Source: Candidatus Melainabacteria bacterium (GTDB lineage: Bacteria; Cyanobacteriota; Vampirovibrionia; Obscuribacterales; Obscuribacteraceae). Taken from it: 8,675 nucleotides of DNA. Under the pieces are notes generated by a model. It was given only the letters and a program-made list of their open reading frames with translations. It was not told where the DNA came from and ran no database searches. A program made the translations under genes and the position numbers. Location: contig JACQVM010000027.1 of NCBI GenBank assembly GCA_016209785.1, positions 1-8,675 on the forward strand. The letters are read 5' to 3'. Position 1 is the first letter of the stretch; every line of letters starts with the position of its first letter. This document shows, piece by piece, positions 1-7,548 of the stretch.

Positions 1-1107
1 GAGTTCTACAGGAAAGGCATGTTAAGCAAGACGCGCTTATTAATCACTCTAGCAGTGTGCATGCTAGCTTGGGTTAACCTTCATCCTGGCTTTCTAGTCG
101 GGCTTGTATTGCTCTTGATATACCTTGGCAGTGATCTGGCAATGGCGGCTGTCTTAGCGCCAGGTGTCGACCGTGAGACAGTCGTCAGAAGGGTCAAGTG
201 GCTAAGCCGTGTGTTGGTGATTGTGTTGCTGGTGAGCTTGGTTAACCCTTATGGGCTGGAGTTATACTCGTATGTAGGCAGGTACTTTCAAGGCAGCAAG
301 GTTCTAGCCTTTACAGATGAGTACCAATCGCCAACTTTCCATGGAGACATACAGTCAGTATGTTTTGAGGTACTCCTCGCGTTTGTCCTAGCCGGACTGG
401 CTAGCTCACAAAAGCGTCTTTACCTCTCACAGATTGTTTCCATAATTGCATTTGGCGCACTGGCGCTAATGTCTGTGCGCAATATACCTGTATTTGTAGT
501 TGTGGCGTTGCCTATCATTGCTGAATTGTTTGCAACAGCAAAGCCAGATACCGATGATAGTTTGTCAACATCGAGGACAGCTCAATGGTGGCAGGCAATG
601 ACTAATTGGTGGCAGAAGCTTGATGAAGAGTTTGGTAAGACTGAATCCAATGCTAAAATGCATCTTTTGCCAATTGTGGCAGTCATAGTGCTGTGGTTAG
701 CAGCTACAAATGATGGCAACTTGTTTGGTTCAACGTTGCTTTCATCCAACTTTGATCCACAAAGCTTTCCTACCAAGACCTTAAATTACATACGGGATCA
801 CCACCTGGCTTATACGAAAGGCTTCAACTACGATAACTGGGGTGGCTATGTTCGGTACAAATTAGGGATACCGGTTTTTATTGATGATCGTGCTGACTTT
901 TATGGAGAGAAATTCTATCTCGACTACGGAACAGTTAGTCTGGTTTCTCCCGGCTGGTCTTCCGTCCTGAATCATTACAACATCAATTGGATTTTGTTTC
1001 CCAAAACTAGTCAGTTGTCCTCCCGCCTGCAAGAAGAGCATGAATGGAGTATTGCGTGCCAGGACCCAGCAGCTTATTTGTTTGAAAGAAAGCCAGCACC
1101 ACGCTAG
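1..1107 (+). CDS. Multi-pass membrane protein of unknown function, GT-C-like, 5'-truncated by the window
   Basis: The reading frame is open from base 1 and ends at TAG 1105-1107. An ATG at 19 has a possible SD (AGGA, 5 nt upstream) and would give 362 residues. I think the real start lies outside the window, because WVNLHPGFLVG (residues 18-28 from that ATG) resembles a mid-protein segment of large membrane proteins of this kind. Hydrophobic segments lie near residues 8-38, 63-77, 114-129, 137-152, 155-172 and 214-230. A soluble, probably extracytoplasmic, tail follows from about 231 to 362. Conserved-looking spots are NPYG (76-79), DEYQSPTFHG (100-109), FNYDNWGGYVRY (269-280) and VFIDDRADFYG (286-296). 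I recognise this pattern from uncharacterised GT-C-like (glycosyltransferase 39/PMT-type) membrane proteins. The N-terminal region where a catalytic Asp loop would lie is missing, so no activity can be assigned. It converges on the GH57 gene and shares four bases with it. Confidence 0.75.
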   Translation, partial: EFYRKGMLSKTRLLITLAVCMLAWVNLHPGFLVGLVLLLIYLGSDLAMAAVLAPGVDRETVVRRVKWLSRVLVIVLLVSLVNPYGLELYSYVGRYFQGSKVLAFTDEYQSPTFHGDIQSVCFEVLLAFVLAGLASSQKRLYLSQIVSIIAFGALALMSVRNIPVFVVVALPIIAELFATAKPDTDDSLSTSRTAQWWQAMTNWWQKLDEEFGKTESNAKMHLLPIVAVIVLWLAATNDGNLFGSTLLSSNFDPQSFPTKTLNYIRDHHLAYTKGFNYDNWGGYVRYKLGIPVFIDDRADFYGEKFYLDYGTVSLVSPGWSSVLNHYNINWILFPKTSQLSSRLQEEHEWSIACQDPAAYLFERKPAPR

Positions 1108-2792
1108 ACAGTGGCTGCCTTCGGTATCTGCTGTGTAAAGACTTGGTCAGGAACAGGAACATCTAGCTCAGCCGGGAAGGGGTGCCCAAGAAGTTTGTAA
1201 ACGTTTTGCAAGCGCAAACGAAACTGTCGGTCAAACACTGGATCTTCAGCAGAGTTGTTAGGCTCTCCAAACCACCAAAACCAGTCACTGCCCTCGGCTG
1301 TGTAGATTTCCTCCCAAGCACTTGCCTGGATATCGATTGGATAAGTCCCCTTTTTAAGCTCGCTGACAAGGAAGTGTCTTGTACTAGACAATAAATCCCA
1401 GGCTTTGTTTTTGACAGGGTCGCCTATCCAAATATGAAAGTCAGCGCCAATCCATGAGCCGCTATGAATATTATGTAGTTCGGCCGATGGCGGGTTGCGC
1501 TCAAGATAATCGCTTGCCGTACAAACATTAAGTGTGTTGTCTTCAGAAAGTCGCTTGTAAAGCTCTCGTAAAAATGGGTTGCCATCATCCTCATAAGTTT
1601 CCCAACAGTTTTCACCATCGAGTGCAATTACTACCACCCCTTCACGGGTCCAGTTAAACAGACGTTGTTGTATGTGTTTTAGTCTCAGGTAAAGCGCACT
1701 GGCTGCATCTTGGGGACCTCGTCGTCCATAGGAGAAGCTAATTTCATTTGAAAGCACAACCTCACGAAACAAAATGTTGATGCTCTCATCACCTACTTGA
1801 AGCCGGTATGGTTGGCATAGAAGCTCGGTGCTGTTTAAATTGCCATGATCATCACGATAAATTGGTACTTCTAAGGTTCTTGTGAGCAATGCCTCATCCA
1901 GAACTACCCACTTAATACCACAATGTGATATGACCTCAAGAGCAGCCGGACTTACAGAGAGCTCTGATGGCCACATGCCCTTTACTTTCTGGTGAAACAT
2001 TTCCTCGTAAAAGGACAAGCCAGTTTCAATTTGCTTCAATGCATCATCGCCATGGAGATAAAGGCGCTTAGGCAACTTTGCGTGAGGGTTGGAAAGCCGT
2101 GCTACATTAGAGTCAATTAGCAGTGGCAAAATGGGATGATAGTAAGGGCTGGTAATAACCTCAATTTGTCCTAACTCCTGCAACTGACGATAAACAGGAA
2201 TAGTTTGACGAATGAGTTCACGCTCAATGTCAATCAGTCGACGTCTCCTCTCTAGTGAAAAGTTCCGGCCTTGCTCAAGATAAGAGTGGAGCTCTTGGTT
2301 TTTAATGAACCACAACGGATCAAACCAGGCCAAGTTTAACCACGTGGACATATCAGCATATTCTTGATTGGTAAAGGCATCTACCATGGACTCCAGCGAA
2401 TGTCCTCGGTCAGCCATACGCTGGCGTTTGGTCCACAGCTCAAAATACGAGGGGTGAGGCTTAATTTGTCGCTCAAGGTTGGCATGAAAGGACGAACTGA
2501 CAATCAGTATTTTGTCGAGGTGTGTGTATTCTTCTATGGGCTTAGTGGTAACAACAAGCTGTTCATCAACAGCATCATGCCAACCATAATCATCCAACTG
2601 TTCCATTAGAGACGGGACTAAATTGAATGTTTGCCTAATCTTAGGAAAGTCCTGAAGTATGAGTGGCATATCTAGGTAATCCTTGATGGCATGCAGACGC
2701 ACCCATGGCATCAAGTAATCTCCGGTCAATCGGTCCTTATACAAGGGTTGATGCATATGCCAAATGAAGCAAACGGATAATTTCTCGCTCAC
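1104..2792 (-). CDS. Glycoside hydrolase family 57 protein (alpha-amylase/amylopullulanase-like, COG1449 type)
   Basis: This is a 562-residue GH57 enzyme, expected to act in the cytoplasm on alpha-1,4-glucans such as glycogen, by hydrolysis or transglycosylation. No signal peptide is visible. GH57 landmarks appear in order: WHMHQP at 11-16, VRLHAIKDY at 31-39, TSPYYHPILPLL at 214-225, GMWPSE at 272-277 with Glu277 as expected nucleophile, and LDGENCWE at 391-398 with Asp392 as expected acid/base. GSWIGADFHIWIGDP (445-459) and a Trp-rich stretch near 493-508 follow. The spacing of the two catalytic residues is close to that known for archaeal amylopullulanases. The start is GTG (2792-2790), overlapping the suhB stop as GTGA and served by AGGAG nine bases upstream, so translation is probably coupled. 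Family membership is firm. Substrate is not: amylase, pullulanase, branching and glucanotransferase activities all occur in GH57. Its stop shares CTAG with the convergent gene. Confidence 0.93.
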   Translation of the reverse strand: MSEKLSVCFIWHMHQPLYKDRLTGDYLMPWVRLHAIKDYLDMPLILQDFPKIRQTFNLVPSLMEQLDDYGWHDAVDEQLVVTTKPIEEYTHLDKILIVSSSFHANLERQIKPHPSYFELWTKRQRMADRGHSLESMVDAFTNQEYADMSTWLNLAWFDPLWFIKNQELHSYLEQGRNFSLERRRRLIDIERELIRQTIPVYRQLQELGQIEVITSPYYHPILPLLIDSNVARLSNPHAKLPKRLYLHGDDALKQIETGLSFYEEMFHQKVKGMWPSELSVSPAALEVISHCGIKWVVLDEALLTRTLEVPIYRDDHGNLNSTELLCQPYRLQVGDESINILFREVVLSNEISFSYGRRGPQDAASALYLRLKHIQQRLFNWTREGVVVIALDGENCWETYEDDGNPFLRELYKRLSEDNTLNVCTASDYLERNPPSAELHNIHSGSWIGADFHIWIGDPVKNKAWDLLSSTRHFLVSELKKGTYPIDIQASAWEEIYTAEGSDWFWWFGEPNNSAEDPVFDRQFRLRLQNVYKLLGHPFPAELDVPVPDQVFTQQIPKAATV

Positions 2793-3622
2793 GAGTACTT
2801 TCTCCTGGCTTGTGTGCTTGTCTTTGCTGAGCCGGCTGACTTATCGACCTGCCTAAGTACATGTATGACTTCCTGGTGGATTAAACCATTGGTGGCCAGT
2901 ATGTATCCTGTGCTCATATCAAATGATTCACCAGTCAGGTTTGTGACCTTGCCCCCAGCTTCAGTGACGATAATAGCGCCGGCTGCAGTATCCCAGGGAG
3001 ATAGCTTAATCTCCCAAAAGCCTTGTAGTCTCCCTGAAGCTACAAAGCACAAATCAAGGGCTGCAGAGCCATCACGACGTACACCATGTGACATAGCAGT
3101 AAGTGTGGCAAATCTTGCCATATTGTCATCAGCCGGTACTTGAGTGTCTGGAGGAAAGCCAGTAGCTAGAAGGCTTTCTGATAGAGAGCCAGTCGATGAC
3201 ACGTGTATGAGCTGGTCATTCAACCATGCCCCTTGACTTTTCTCGGCCCAAAACAACTCTTGGCTAATTGGATTGTAGACAACACCCAACTGCATTTGTC
3301 CTGAATCTTCAAAGCCAATTGAAACACAAAAAAATGGATAGCCATGAGTATAGTTTGTGGTCCCATCTAGCGGATCAATAAGCCAGCGTTTGGCAGATCC
3401 AGTCGAACTCAAACCACCTTCTTCGGCCAGCGTACCAAAGTCAGGAAACTCCTGGTGGAGAATTTCTATGATTGCGTTTTCTGAAGCTTTATCTACATCT
3501 GTAACTATGTTAAAAGCACTCTTGTAGTCGATACTCTTGATGTTTCCTAGACGAGTCTTGAGCAGGGTTCCTGCTTGTCGGGCAGCATTAAAAGCTGTTT
3601 GCCGTACTTTATCTAATCCCAT
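2789..3622 (-). CDS. suhB: Inositol monophosphatase family protein (SuhB-like)
   Basis: This 277-residue protein is a Mg2+-dependent phosphatase of the inositol monophosphatase family, which hydrolyses myo-inositol 1-phosphate and related sugar or polyol phosphates in the cytoplasm. The metal site is complete: AEEGG with Glu67, WLIDPLDGTTNY with Asp83 and Asp86 (80-91), and SPWDTAAGAIIVTEAGG (208-224) with Asp211. The length matches SuhB, apart from a basic, low-complexity tail (about 261-277). The ATG at 3622 has AAAGG eight bases upstream and AGGAA directly against it. The gene is first in a two-gene unit with the GH57 enzyme, its TGA overlapping the next GTG. It reads away from ileS. Related folds include histidinol-phosphatase and fructose-1,6-bisphosphatase types, so the exact substrate is open. 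In E. coli SuhB also takes part in rRNA antitermination, but nothing here shows that role. Confidence 0.92.
   Translation of the reverse strand: MGLDKVRQTAFNAARQAGTLLKTRLGNIKSIDYKSAFNIVTDVDKASENAIIEILHQEFPDFGTLAEEGGLSSTGSAKRWLIDPLDGTTNYTHGYPFFCVSIGFEDSGQMQLGVVYNPISQELFWAEKSQGAWLNDQLIHVSSTGSLSESLLATGFPPDTQVPADDNMARFATLTAMSHGVRRDGSAALDLCFVASGRLQGFWEIKLSPWDTAAGAIIVTEAGGKVTNLTGESFDMSTGYILATNGLIHQEVIHVLRQVDKSAGSAKTSTQARRKYS
2802..2806 (-). promoter_or_regulatory. Shine-Dalgarno of the GH57 gene, inside the suhB 3' end
   Basis: AGGAG on the - strand stands nine bases before the GTG at 2792-2790. It lies within the last suhB codons. With the GTGA stop/start overlap it supports the GTG as the true start and suggests that ribosomes finishing suhB re-initiate on the GH57 frame. 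Confidence 0.7.
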
Positions 3623-3650
3623 TTCCTATGCCTTTGAGCTTTATTTTCCT

Positions 3651-3667
3651 AGGACATAAGCTGTCCT
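3651..3667. repeat. Perfect 6-bp inverted repeat in the suhB leader
   Basis: AGGACA, a five-base spacer (TAAGC), then TGTCCT on the + strand. It lies 29-45 bp upstream of the suhB ATG, in the 160-bp region between the divergent suhB and ileS genes. It could be an operator half-site pair or a small leader hairpin. A six-base perfect dyad also occurs by chance at a modest rate, so its function is unproven. I could not find a convincing -10/-35 pair for suhB on this strand. Confidence 0.35.
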
Positions 3668-3723
3668 TCACCTAAAGCCTGTTAAGCTCTGCTAAGAATG
3701 CTAGTGTACTAAATCCTCAAACC

Positions 3724-3752
3724 TTGACGAAATAAGAATCGTTAACTAGCTT
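3724..3752 (+). promoter_or_regulatory. Possible ileS promoter
   Basis: TTGACG at 3724-3729 is a good -35 match. A 17-bp spacer leads to TAGCTT at 3747-3752, which is a poor -10 (three of six bases). Transcription would begin near 3759, leaving a leader of about 24 bases with the SD inside it. That is too short for a T-box, and I saw no T-box sequence between suhB and ileS. The weak -10 keeps this tentative. Confidence 0.3.
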
Positions 3753-3766
3753 TTGGAAAGTAATCC

Positions 3767-3772
3767 AAGGAA
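3767..3772 (+). promoter_or_regulatory. Shine-Dalgarno that decides the ileS start
   Basis: AAGGAA ends ten bases before the ATG at 3783. The in-frame TTG at 3753 has no SD upstream and would add ten residues without resemblance to IleRS N-termini. The ATG at 3783 is therefore preferred. Confidence 0.6.
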
Positions 3773-3782
3773 CAAACAAACT

Positions 3783-6611
3783 ATGAGCGAAAAGTCTTAC
3801 ACCGTAAATCTGCCTCAAACAAACTTTCCTATGAAGGCTAATAGTGCCGTGCGTGAAATAGAAATTCAGCAGATGTGGGAGGAGAAGCAAATTTATAAGA
3901 AAAACATTGCTCAAAGGACAGGTCGTGAGAAGTTTGTTCTTCACGATGGACCACCGTACTTAAGCTCCAACAAGATTCACATTGGAACAGCACTTAATAA
4001 AATCTTGAAGGACATCGTCACTAAGTACAAGGCTCAGCATGGCTATTACTCGCCGTATGTGCCCGGCTATGACAGCCATGGGCTACCGATCGAAAATGCT
4101 GTGCTCAAGGATGTAAAAGGTGGTCAGCATGCTTTTAGTGCCTTAGAACTAAGGCATCGCTGTAAGGAGTTTGGCTTGGCTAATTTAGAAGGGCAAGAAG
4201 CCAACTTTCGTCGCCTAGGAGTCTGGGGAGACTGGGAACACCCTTATATAACGCTTGATAATAAATTTGAGGCTACCCAAATACGTGTTTTTGCTAAGAT
4301 GGCTTCTTCTGGCTATCTTTACAAAGGGCTTAAGCCTGTGTACTGGTGCGCCAACTGTGAGACAGCGCTTGCCGAAGCTGAAGTTGAGTATGCAGAGCAC
4401 AGCTCAGATTCAGTATTTGTCAAGTTCGCTCTTAATCCTCACTCCAAAGCAAAGCTCCCATCCTTTGCTCAGACAGCTAAGCAAGTCCATTTTGTCATTT
4501 GGACTACTACTGCTTGGACCTTGCCTGCCAACCTGGGCATTACAGTACACCCGAATTTTAGTTACAGCTTTCTTGAGGTACCTGATCATGGCGTGCTGGT
4601 GGTAGCCGAATCTCTAATAGATGCCTTTTTGGCTACACTGGCTTTGCCAGCAGATAAAGTAAAGTGCTTGGGTACAATTCCCGGAAAGCAATTAGAATTC
4701 CTAGAGTGCCAGCATCCTTTTATAGATCGTACTAGCCTTGTTATCTTGGCAGACCATGTTACCTCAGATATAGGTACAGGCTGTGTACACACTGCACCAG
4801 GACATGGTCTTGAGGATTTTGAGGCAGGCAACCGCTACAAGTTAGGTGTCCTTTCACCACTTGATGATCGTGGCATATTCACCCAAGAAGCTGGTGCATT
4901 TGCTGGCATGCGCTATGACAAAGCCAACAAAGCTATCATTGAGCACTTAAAGGAGCTCGGAAAACTCTTACACCATGAAATGTATAGTCATAGCTATCCG
5001 CACTGCTGGCGGTGCAAAAAGCCAGTTATTTATCGAGCAACAGAGCAATGGTTCGCCTCTATCGACGGTTTTCGCAGCAAGGCACTTGAGGCTATCGACA
5101 CCGTTACCTGGATACCTGAGTCTGGCCGCAACCGCATCTACAATATGATTGAAAATCGCTCTGACTGGTGCATAAGCCGTCAACGTGCTTGGGGTGTTCC
5201 TATACCGGTTTTCTACTGCAAGCAATGCAGAAAGCCTCTTATGACCCCCGAGAGCATGGAGAGTGTAGCAAGCATATTTGAGGGCAGTGGATCAGACGCC
5301 TGGTGGGAGCACGATGCAGAGCATTTTTTGGGACGCTCCTTCAAATGTGAAGGTTGCGGCAGTAGTAAGTTTGACAAAGAAACAGACATCATGGATGTTT
5401 GGTTTGATTCTGGAACTACACACGCAGCTGTCATTGATGGGCGCCCAGAGCTAATGGGCACACCTTGCGAGATGTATCTTGAAGGAAGTGATCAGCATCG
5501 TGGGTGGTTTCAGTCTTCTTTGTTAACGAGCATAGCAGTCAGTGGCAAGGCGCCATATAAAACAGTGCTTACTCATGGATTTGTAGTAGATGAAACCGGG
5601 CGCAAGATGTCCAAGTCACTGGGCAATGTTGTAGATCCGGGTGATGTCATCAAACACTATGGTGCTGATGTGCTGCGCTTGTGGGTAGCTTCTGTTAATT
5701 ACACAGATGACATACCAATAGGCAAAAACATGCTGAGTCAGCTTGCTGAAGTTTACAGGAAGTTGCGAAATACTGCCCGTTATCTTTTAGGCAACCTGTA
5801 TGATTTTGATCCGGCAAATCACAAAATTGCTTACGACAAGTGTCCAGCTTTAGACAAGTATATCTTGCATAAGTTGCAGGTAATTATTAGAGATGTCACG
5901 GAAGACTTTGACAAATTTGAGTTTTTCAAGTTCTACCAGTTGCTACAGAACTTTTGTGTTGTTGATCTTTCCAGCTTTTACTTTGATATTGTCAAAGACA
6001 GACTTTATACCAGTGCTCCCAACTCGCCAACCAGACGCTCTGTCCAGACGGTTCTGGAGGAGATGCTCCAGGTTCTGGTTCGCTTATTGGTGCCAGTCAC
6101 GCCACATTTGGCAGAAGATATATGGCAGCATATGCCGGACAGAATTAAGGGATGCGAACCTAGCGTACTACTTACAGACTTTCCTACTCCCAAGCGACAA
6201 TACATAGCTCCTGAGTTGTCCCAGTTTTGGGAAGATCTTATCCAAGTTCGCTCTGTTGCTAACAAGGCATTGGAGCTGTCCAGGGCAAGAGGCAAGATTG
6301 GAAGCTCATTGGAGGCACAAGTGTTAGTTAAGGTAGATGATAATAACCTTGAGCACAAACTGAAGTCTCTTGGAACCGAGCTTGCTGGACTTTTCATCAC
6401 GTCTCAAGCTAAGGTCATTGGATCTGATGGCAACTATCAATCCATACCTTACGTGCTTTCCTCAGTTAGTGAAAATGGTGTGGCAGTAACCGTTTTGGCT
6501 GCAGAAGGTGCAAAGTGTGCTAGATGTTGGAAGTATTCAGATGAGGTAGGTAAAGATCAGCAACACAGTGAGCTCTGCCTATCTTGTATCGAAGCAGTAG
6601 TTGCTGTGTAA
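3783..6611 (+). CDS. ileS: Isoleucyl-tRNA synthetase (bacterial type, IleRS1-like)
   Basis: This 942-residue cytoplasmic class I synthetase charges tRNA-Ile with isoleucine using ATP and edits misactivated valine. The N-terminus carries the usual LPQTNFPMKAN stretch (10-20). The ATP signature is altered: DGPPYLSSNKIHIGT (55-69), with HIGT in place of HIGH. The editing (CP1) domain is marked by WTTTAWTLPAN (240-250) and HTAPGHGLEDFEAG (336-349). The catalytic core continues with MDVWFDSGTTHA (537-548), YLEGSDQHRGWFQSSLL (565-581) and KMSKS (608-612). Cys pairs at 189/192, 479/482 and 522/525 resemble the small zinc knuckles of many bacterial IleRS. The C-terminal zinc site is complete (Cys912, 915, 932, 935). 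Length is normal. ATG 3783 is chosen over an in-frame TTG at 3753 on the basis of the SD. It is divergent from suhB, and its TAA is only 18 bp from the convergent potC stop, with no clear terminator between them. Confidence 0.97.
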   Translation: MSEKSYTVNLPQTNFPMKANSAVREIEIQQMWEEKQIYKKNIAQRTGREKFVLHDGPPYLSSNKIHIGTALNKILKDIVTKYKAQHGYYSPYVPGYDSHGLPIENAVLKDVKGGQHAFSALELRHRCKEFGLANLEGQEANFRRLGVWGDWEHPYITLDNKFEATQIRVFAKMASSGYLYKGLKPVYWCANCETALAEAEVEYAEHSSDSVFVKFALNPHSKAKLPSFAQTAKQVHFVIWTTTAWTLPANLGITVHPNFSYSFLEVPDHGVLVVAESLIDAFLATLALPADKVKCLGTIPGKQLEFLECQHPFIDRTSLVILADHVTSDIGTGCVHTAPGHGLEDFEAGNRYKLGVLSPLDDRGIFTQEAGAFAGMRYDKANKAIIEHLKELGKLLHHEMYSHSYPHCWRCKKPVIYRATEQWFASIDGFRSKALEAIDTVTWIPESGRNRIYNMIENRSDWCISRQRAWGVPIPVFYCKQCRKPLMTPESMESVASIFEGSGSDAWWEHDAEHFLGRSFKCEGCGSSKFDKETDIMDVWFDSGTTHAAVIDGRPELMGTPCEMYLEGSDQHRGWFQSSLLTSIAVSGKAPYKTVLTHGFVVDETGRKMSKSLGNVVDPGDVIKHYGADVLRLWVASVNYTDDIPIGKNMLSQLAEVYRKLRNTARYLLGNLYDFDPANHKIAYDKCPALDKYILHKLQVIIRDVTEDFDKFEFFKFYQLLQNFCVVDLSSFYFDIVKDRLYTSAPNSPTRRSVQTVLEEMLQVLVRLLVPVTPHLAEDIWQHMPDRIKGCEPSVLLTDFPTPKRQYIAPELSQFWEDLIQVRSVANKALELSRARGKIGSSLEAQVLVKVDDNNLEHKLKSLGTELAGLFITSQAKVIGSDGNYQSIPYVLSSVSENGVAVTVLAAEGAKCARCWKYSDEVGKDQQHSELCLSCIEAVVAV

Positions 6612-6629
6612 TGACCGCTGCGAGCAATC

Positions 6630-7421
6630 TTAACGTTGAAACTCACTATGTTGTTTTATAAGCTGGGCTAGAAGCGCCAACCCCACTGTACATACAATCA
6701 TGAGGGTGCTCAGTGCGTTAATTTCTGGACTAATTCCAAATTTGACAAGACTGTAAATCCTTAAGGGAAGGGTTGTATTGCCCACACCGGCTGTGAATTG
6801 TGTGATAACAAAGTCGTCCAACGACAGTACAAACGCCAGCAAACACCCGGCTATAATTCCTGGCATGATAAGAGGGAGTGTAACCTTAAAAAATGCCATT
6901 GCCGGTGGTGCACCTAGATCTTGCGCAGCTTCTTCTAAATGAGGATCCAGTCCTTCCAAACGCCCCATCACCACAAGGGTTACATAAGCTACGCAAAAGA
7001 CCACATGAGCAATAATAATGGTAGCTAGACTTAATGTTATGCCCATGGCTACAAAAAGCGTTAGCGCCGACACTGCCAGCGCAACTTCTGGCACAATAAT
7101 AGGTATAAAAAGCAGCCCTTTGTAAGCTTTCTTGCCCCAGAAATGATACCGTGACAAGCCTACTGCAGCCATTGTTCCCATGACCGCTGAGACAGATACA
7201 GATACGCAGGCAACTATTAAGCTATTGCCTAACGCTGCAATGAGCGGTTCATCAATAAGCAGTAGCTTGTACCATTTCAATGTAAAGCCCGTCCACTGAA
7301 CGGCCAGGCGTGATTCATCAAAGCTGTAGGCAATAAGGATAAAGATTGGCAAATAAAGAAACAGATATATTGCCAAAGTCAGAATACTTAACCATTTTGG
7401 TTTGTGAAGCATAGAGTCCAT
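6630..7421 (-). CDS. potC: Spermidine/putrescine-type ABC transporter permease PotC
   Basis: This 263-residue inner-membrane permease is the PotC-type half of an importer that normally works with PotB (second permease), PotA (ATPase) and PotD (binding protein) to take up polyamines. Six hydrophobic segments lie near 11-33, 66-88, 102-125, 129-152, 184-204 and 236-256. The EAA loop that docks to the ATPase is intact: EEAAQDLG (163-170) followed by ITLP-like VTLPLIMPG (180-188). LPLRIYSLVKFGISPEINAL (218-237) matches my memory of E. coli PotC very closely, as does the length (264 there). An in-frame TAA stands directly before the ATG at 7421, so the frame cannot extend upstream. Neither this ATG nor the one at codon 4 has a good SD. 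No potA, potB or potD is in view; the gene upstream is erpA-like. Related permeases import thiamine, iron or sulfate, so polyamine specificity is inferred. Confidence 0.92.
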   Translation of the reverse strand: MDSMLHKPKWLSILTLAIYLFLYLPIFILIAYSFDESRLAVQWTGFTLKWYKLLLIDEPLIAALGNSLIVACVSVSVSAVMGTMAAVGLSRYHFWGKKAYKGLLFIPIIVPEVALAVSALTLFVAMGITLSLATIIIAHVVFCVAYVTLVVMGRLEGLDPHLEEAAQDLGAPPAMAFFKVTLPLIMPGIIAGCLLAFVLSLDDFVITQFTAGVGNTTLPLRIYSLVKFGISPEINALSTLMIVCTVGLALLAQLIKQHSEFQR

Positions 7422-7515
7422 TTATCAACATCGATATGATCATACAGTTTCCACCAAGGCCGCCGTTCATGTATGACAACTTGCCAGGCTTTAGTCAGCC
7501 TTCCTTAGGATCAGC

Positions 7516-7548
7516 ATAGCTGGGAGCTTCATTGGAAGCCCCAGCTAT
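7516..7548. repeat. Strong hairpin between erpA and potC
   Basis: On the + strand the arms are 7516-7530 and 7535-7548, giving a 14-bp stem with one single-base bulge and a four-base loop (ATTG). In the - strand transcript it begins about 22 bases after the erpA stop. No T-run follows on either strand, so it is not a standard intrinsic terminator. It may protect the 3' end of erpA mRNA, stop transcription with a factor, or reduce read-through into potC. The stem itself is seen directly; its role is inferred. Confidence 0.55.

Noticed and set aside
1163..1394. Short open frames on both strands inside the GH57, suhB and ileS genes.
   Set aside because: They lie in the shadow of clearly conserved proteins, and none has recognisable motifs or a good SD.
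3701..3714. TACTAA near 3707 as an alternative ileS -10 box.
   Set aside because: The nearest -35-like bases (TTAAGC at 3682) give a 19-bp spacer and a poor match. It is weaker than the TTGACG option, itself tentative.
3753..3782. TTG at 3753 as the ileS start, ten codons earlier.
   Set aside because: It has no SD upstream, the added residues do not look like an IleRS N-terminus, and ATG 3783 has AAGGAA at good spacing.
3623..3782. A T-box riboswitch before ileS.
   Set aside because: The region is too short and shows no T-box core sequence or terminator/antiterminator pair.
6601..6632. A terminator between ileS and potC.
   Set aside because: Only TTGCT/AGCAA arms with an 18-base loop are present and there is no T-run. 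The 18-bp gap holds no supportable terminator.
7391..7504. A 38-codon open frame on - between two TAA stops, with LTKAWQVVIHERRPWWKLYD in it and AAGGAAGG at its head.
   Set aside because: No ATG, GTG or TTG stands near the SD-like sequence, and its end overlaps the start of potC in another frame. It is most likely chance.
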